Shown here: positions 46,732 to 48,246 of the stretch, in pieces
Position numbering within the stretch: the first letter of the stretch is position 1
Layout: each line of letters begins with the position of its first letter
Source of the DNA: Lactobacillus sp. 0.1XD8-4
GTDB lineage: Bacteria > Bacillota > Bacilli > Lactobacillales > Lactobacillaceae
Length of the DNA: 48,246 nucleotides
Direction: 5' to 3'
NCBI RefSeq assembly: GCF_009663775.1
Contig: NZ_RDBR01000010.1
Span: forward strand, 1-48,246
Position numbers and translations under genes: made by a program
Notes under the pieces: generated by a model
Databases searched by the model: none
Told to the model about the DNA's origin: nothing
Seen by the model: only the letters and a program-made list of their open reading frames with translations

Positions 46732-48159
46732 ATGGCTGATGTTGAACAAAAAGATACAGTAGTTGTTGGTGGAGGCCCTGGTGGTTATGTTGCTGCTATT
46801 CGGGCTGCGGAGTTAGGTCAAAAAGTTACTTTGATTGAAAAAGGCGACCCGGGGTTAGGTGGTGTTTGTCTTAACGTTGGTTGTGTACCATCTAAGGCAT
46901 TAATCGCTGCTGGTCATCGTCTTCAAGAAGTTAAAGATTCATCAGTATATGGTATTTCAAAGACCGATGCTACGATAGACTTTAAGCAGACCCAAGAATG
47001 GAAGCAAAAGAAAGTCGTTGACCGAATGACCCGTGGTGTCGAAATGTTATTAAAGAAACACAAAGTTGAAATTATTAACGGGGAAGCAATTCTTGACAAT
47101 GACCATCAATTACGGGTAATTAAGCCCGGTCCTAAGCAATTTATGGATAATGATAATGGTCGGACGATTACCTGGAAGAATTTGATTTTGGCAACCGGGT
47201 CGCGTCCAGTTGAAATCCCTAACTTCAAGTTTGAAGGACGGGTGATTGACTCGACTGGTGGCCTTAACTTACCAGAGGTGCCTAAAGAATTAGTGGTTAT
47301 CGGTGGCGGATATATTGGGTCTGAGTTAGCTGGTGCTTACGCTAACCTTGGTTCACATGTAACAATCATTGAAGGACTTCCTTCAATTTTGAACGGCTTT
47401 GATGATGACATGGTTAAAGTTGTTGAAAAGAATATGAAGAAGAAGGGCATTGACATCGTTACTGGTGCAATGGCAAAGAAGTCTGAACAAGATGATAATA
47501 GCGTAACAGTTACTTACGAAGTTGATGGTAAAGAGCACACAATCAAGGCTGATTACTGCATGGTTTCAGTTGGTCGGAAACCAAATACTGATAATTTTGG
47601 TTTAGACATGACTAGTGTAAAGTTAAACGACCACCATCAAGTAATTGTTGATGAACAGGGACGGACCAATGTAGAAGGTATTTGGGCAATCGGTGATATT
47701 GTTCCAGGTCCTGCTCTTGCGCATAAGGCTTTCTTTGAAGGCAAGACTGCAGCGGGAGCAATTGCCGGTAAGAATACTGCTAATGACTGGGTTGGTGTTC
47801 CAGCGGTCTGCTTCACTGATCCTGAAATGGCAGAAGTTGGTATGAACGCGGCAACGGCTAAGGAAAAGGGAATTGAAGTAGCAACTGCCCAATTCCCATT
47901 TGCCGGAAATGCACGGGCGGTTTCTCTTGATGAACCAGAAGGCTTTGTTCGTCTTATTTACACAAAAGATAAGAAGAACATTGTTGGCGCTCAATGTGTT
48001 GGTCCTGAAGCAAGTACTCTTGCCGGGGAACTTTCACTTATCGTTAACGGTGGAATGAATGTTGAAGATGTTGCTTTAACTATTCATCCTCACCCAACTT
48101 TGAATGAACCAATTCAAGAAGCTGCTGATATTGCCCTTGGGTTCCCAACCCACATCTAA
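46732..48159 (+). CDS. pdhD: Dihydrolipoamide dehydrogenase (E3)
   Basis: A 475-residue FAD enzyme that reoxidises the lipoyl groups, giving NADH. The FAD loop GGGPGGYVAAIRAAE is at the N-terminus, redox-active cysteines are C46 and C51 (VCLNVGC), the NAD loop is VVIGGGYIGSELA, and the C-terminal HPHPTLNE holds the catalytic histidine. Length is normal. It begins six bases after pdhC with a GGAGG site in the pdhC end and completes the operon. No terminator was recognised in the remaining 87 bases. Confidence 0.96.
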   Translation: MADVEQKDTVVVGGGPGGYVAAIRAAELGQKVTLIEKGDPGLGGVCLNVGCVPSKALIAAGHRLQEVKDSSVYGISKTDATIDFKQTQEWKQKKVVDRMTRGVEMLLKKHKVEIINGEAILDNDHQLRVIKPGPKQFMDNDNGRTITWKNLILATGSRPVEIPNFKFEGRVIDSTGGLNLPEVPKELVVIGGGYIGSELAGAYANLGSHVTIIEGLPSILNGFDDDMVKVVEKNMKKKGIDIVTGAMAKKSEQDDNSVTVTYEVDGKEHTIKADYCMVSVGRKPNTDNFGLDMTSVKLNDHHQVIVDEQGRTNVEGIWAIGDIVPGPALAHKAFFEGKTAAGAIAGKNTANDWVGVPAVCFTDPEMAEVGMNAATAKEKGIEVATAQFPFAGNARAVSLDEPEGFVRLIYTKDKKNIVGAQCVGPEASTLAGELSLIVNGGMNVEDVALTIHPHPTLNEPIQEAADIALGFPTHI

Positions 48160-48246
48160 AACTTAATGATCTCTCTATTCAAGAGGCTCTTCGTCAAGAA
48201 GTACTGATAGGAAAAATTGAATAAGATTGATCAAGCAGCTCGCACC
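48160..48246 (+). other. Window end, possible start of another gene
   Basis: A TTG at 48217 after AGGA opens a frame reading MNKIDQAART to the window edge. That is only ten residues, so a gene is possible but not supported. No T-tailed hairpin was seen after pdhD. Confidence 0.15.

Noticed and set aside
48217-48246. Start of a gene after pdhD
   Set aside because: Ten codons with a modest ribosome binding site are too few to support a call.

Overview
The window is ordinary core chromosome of a low-GC Gram-positive lactic acid bacterium. A heterofermentative lactobacillus close to Limosilactobacillus reuteri is the best guess. This rests on gene order and protein character: a dcw cluster with DivIB, SepF, YlmH and DivIVA, an acetylase-type lysine pathway, the lactobacillar DUF3397, DUF4044 and DUF1831 families, and RpoY. 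Nearly every gene has a clear AGGAGG-type ribosome binding site. No phage, insertion sequence, CRISPR array, rRNA or tRNA was seen.

Layout. (1) 106-706: two small divergent membrane-protein genes. (2) 811-14324: division and cell-wall cluster mraZ, rsmH, ftsL, pbp2x, mraY, murD, murG, divIB, ftsA, ftsZ, sepF, yggT-type gene, ylmH-type gene, divIVA. (3) 14346-17740: isoleucine T-box leader, ileS and a cold-shock gene. (4) 17762-27076: Nudix hydrolase, small membrane protein, mtnN, cysteine desulfurase, DUF1831 gene, mnmA, phosphatase, TPR protein, recD2, prs. (5) 27212-29570, minus strand: aspartate kinase and DapF. (6) 29743-37264: lysine riboswitch, then lysA, dapH, dapL, dapA, dapB, patA, asd. 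(7) 37338-42403: acetyltransferase, several unrecognised small proteins, a secreted LysM-NlpC/P60 hydrolase, a lipid kinase and rpoY. (8) 42454-48159: peptide deformylase and the four-gene pyruvate dehydrogenase operon.

How the genes work together. Regions 5 and 6 together encode every step from aspartate to lysine except homoserine-branch enzymes, by the N-acetyl route; the riboswitch controls the lysA operon while lysC-dapF has its own promoter. Region 2 supplies lipid II enzymes (MraY, MurD, MurG) and the divisome; ftsW and murC are not in the window. The cysteine desulfurase next to MnmA fits sulfur supply for tRNA 2-thiouridine.

Most of the interest is regulatory. It includes MraZ-type repeats on the mraZ promoter, a T-box, an L-box, cre-like sites on the pdh promoter, a palindrome across the csp promoter, and frequent TGn extended -10 elements. 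Two enzymes carry substitutions in normally conserved motifs: PBP2x (KTG to KTA) and DapF (GxGET to GVGFT). I did not find a convincing new multigene system.
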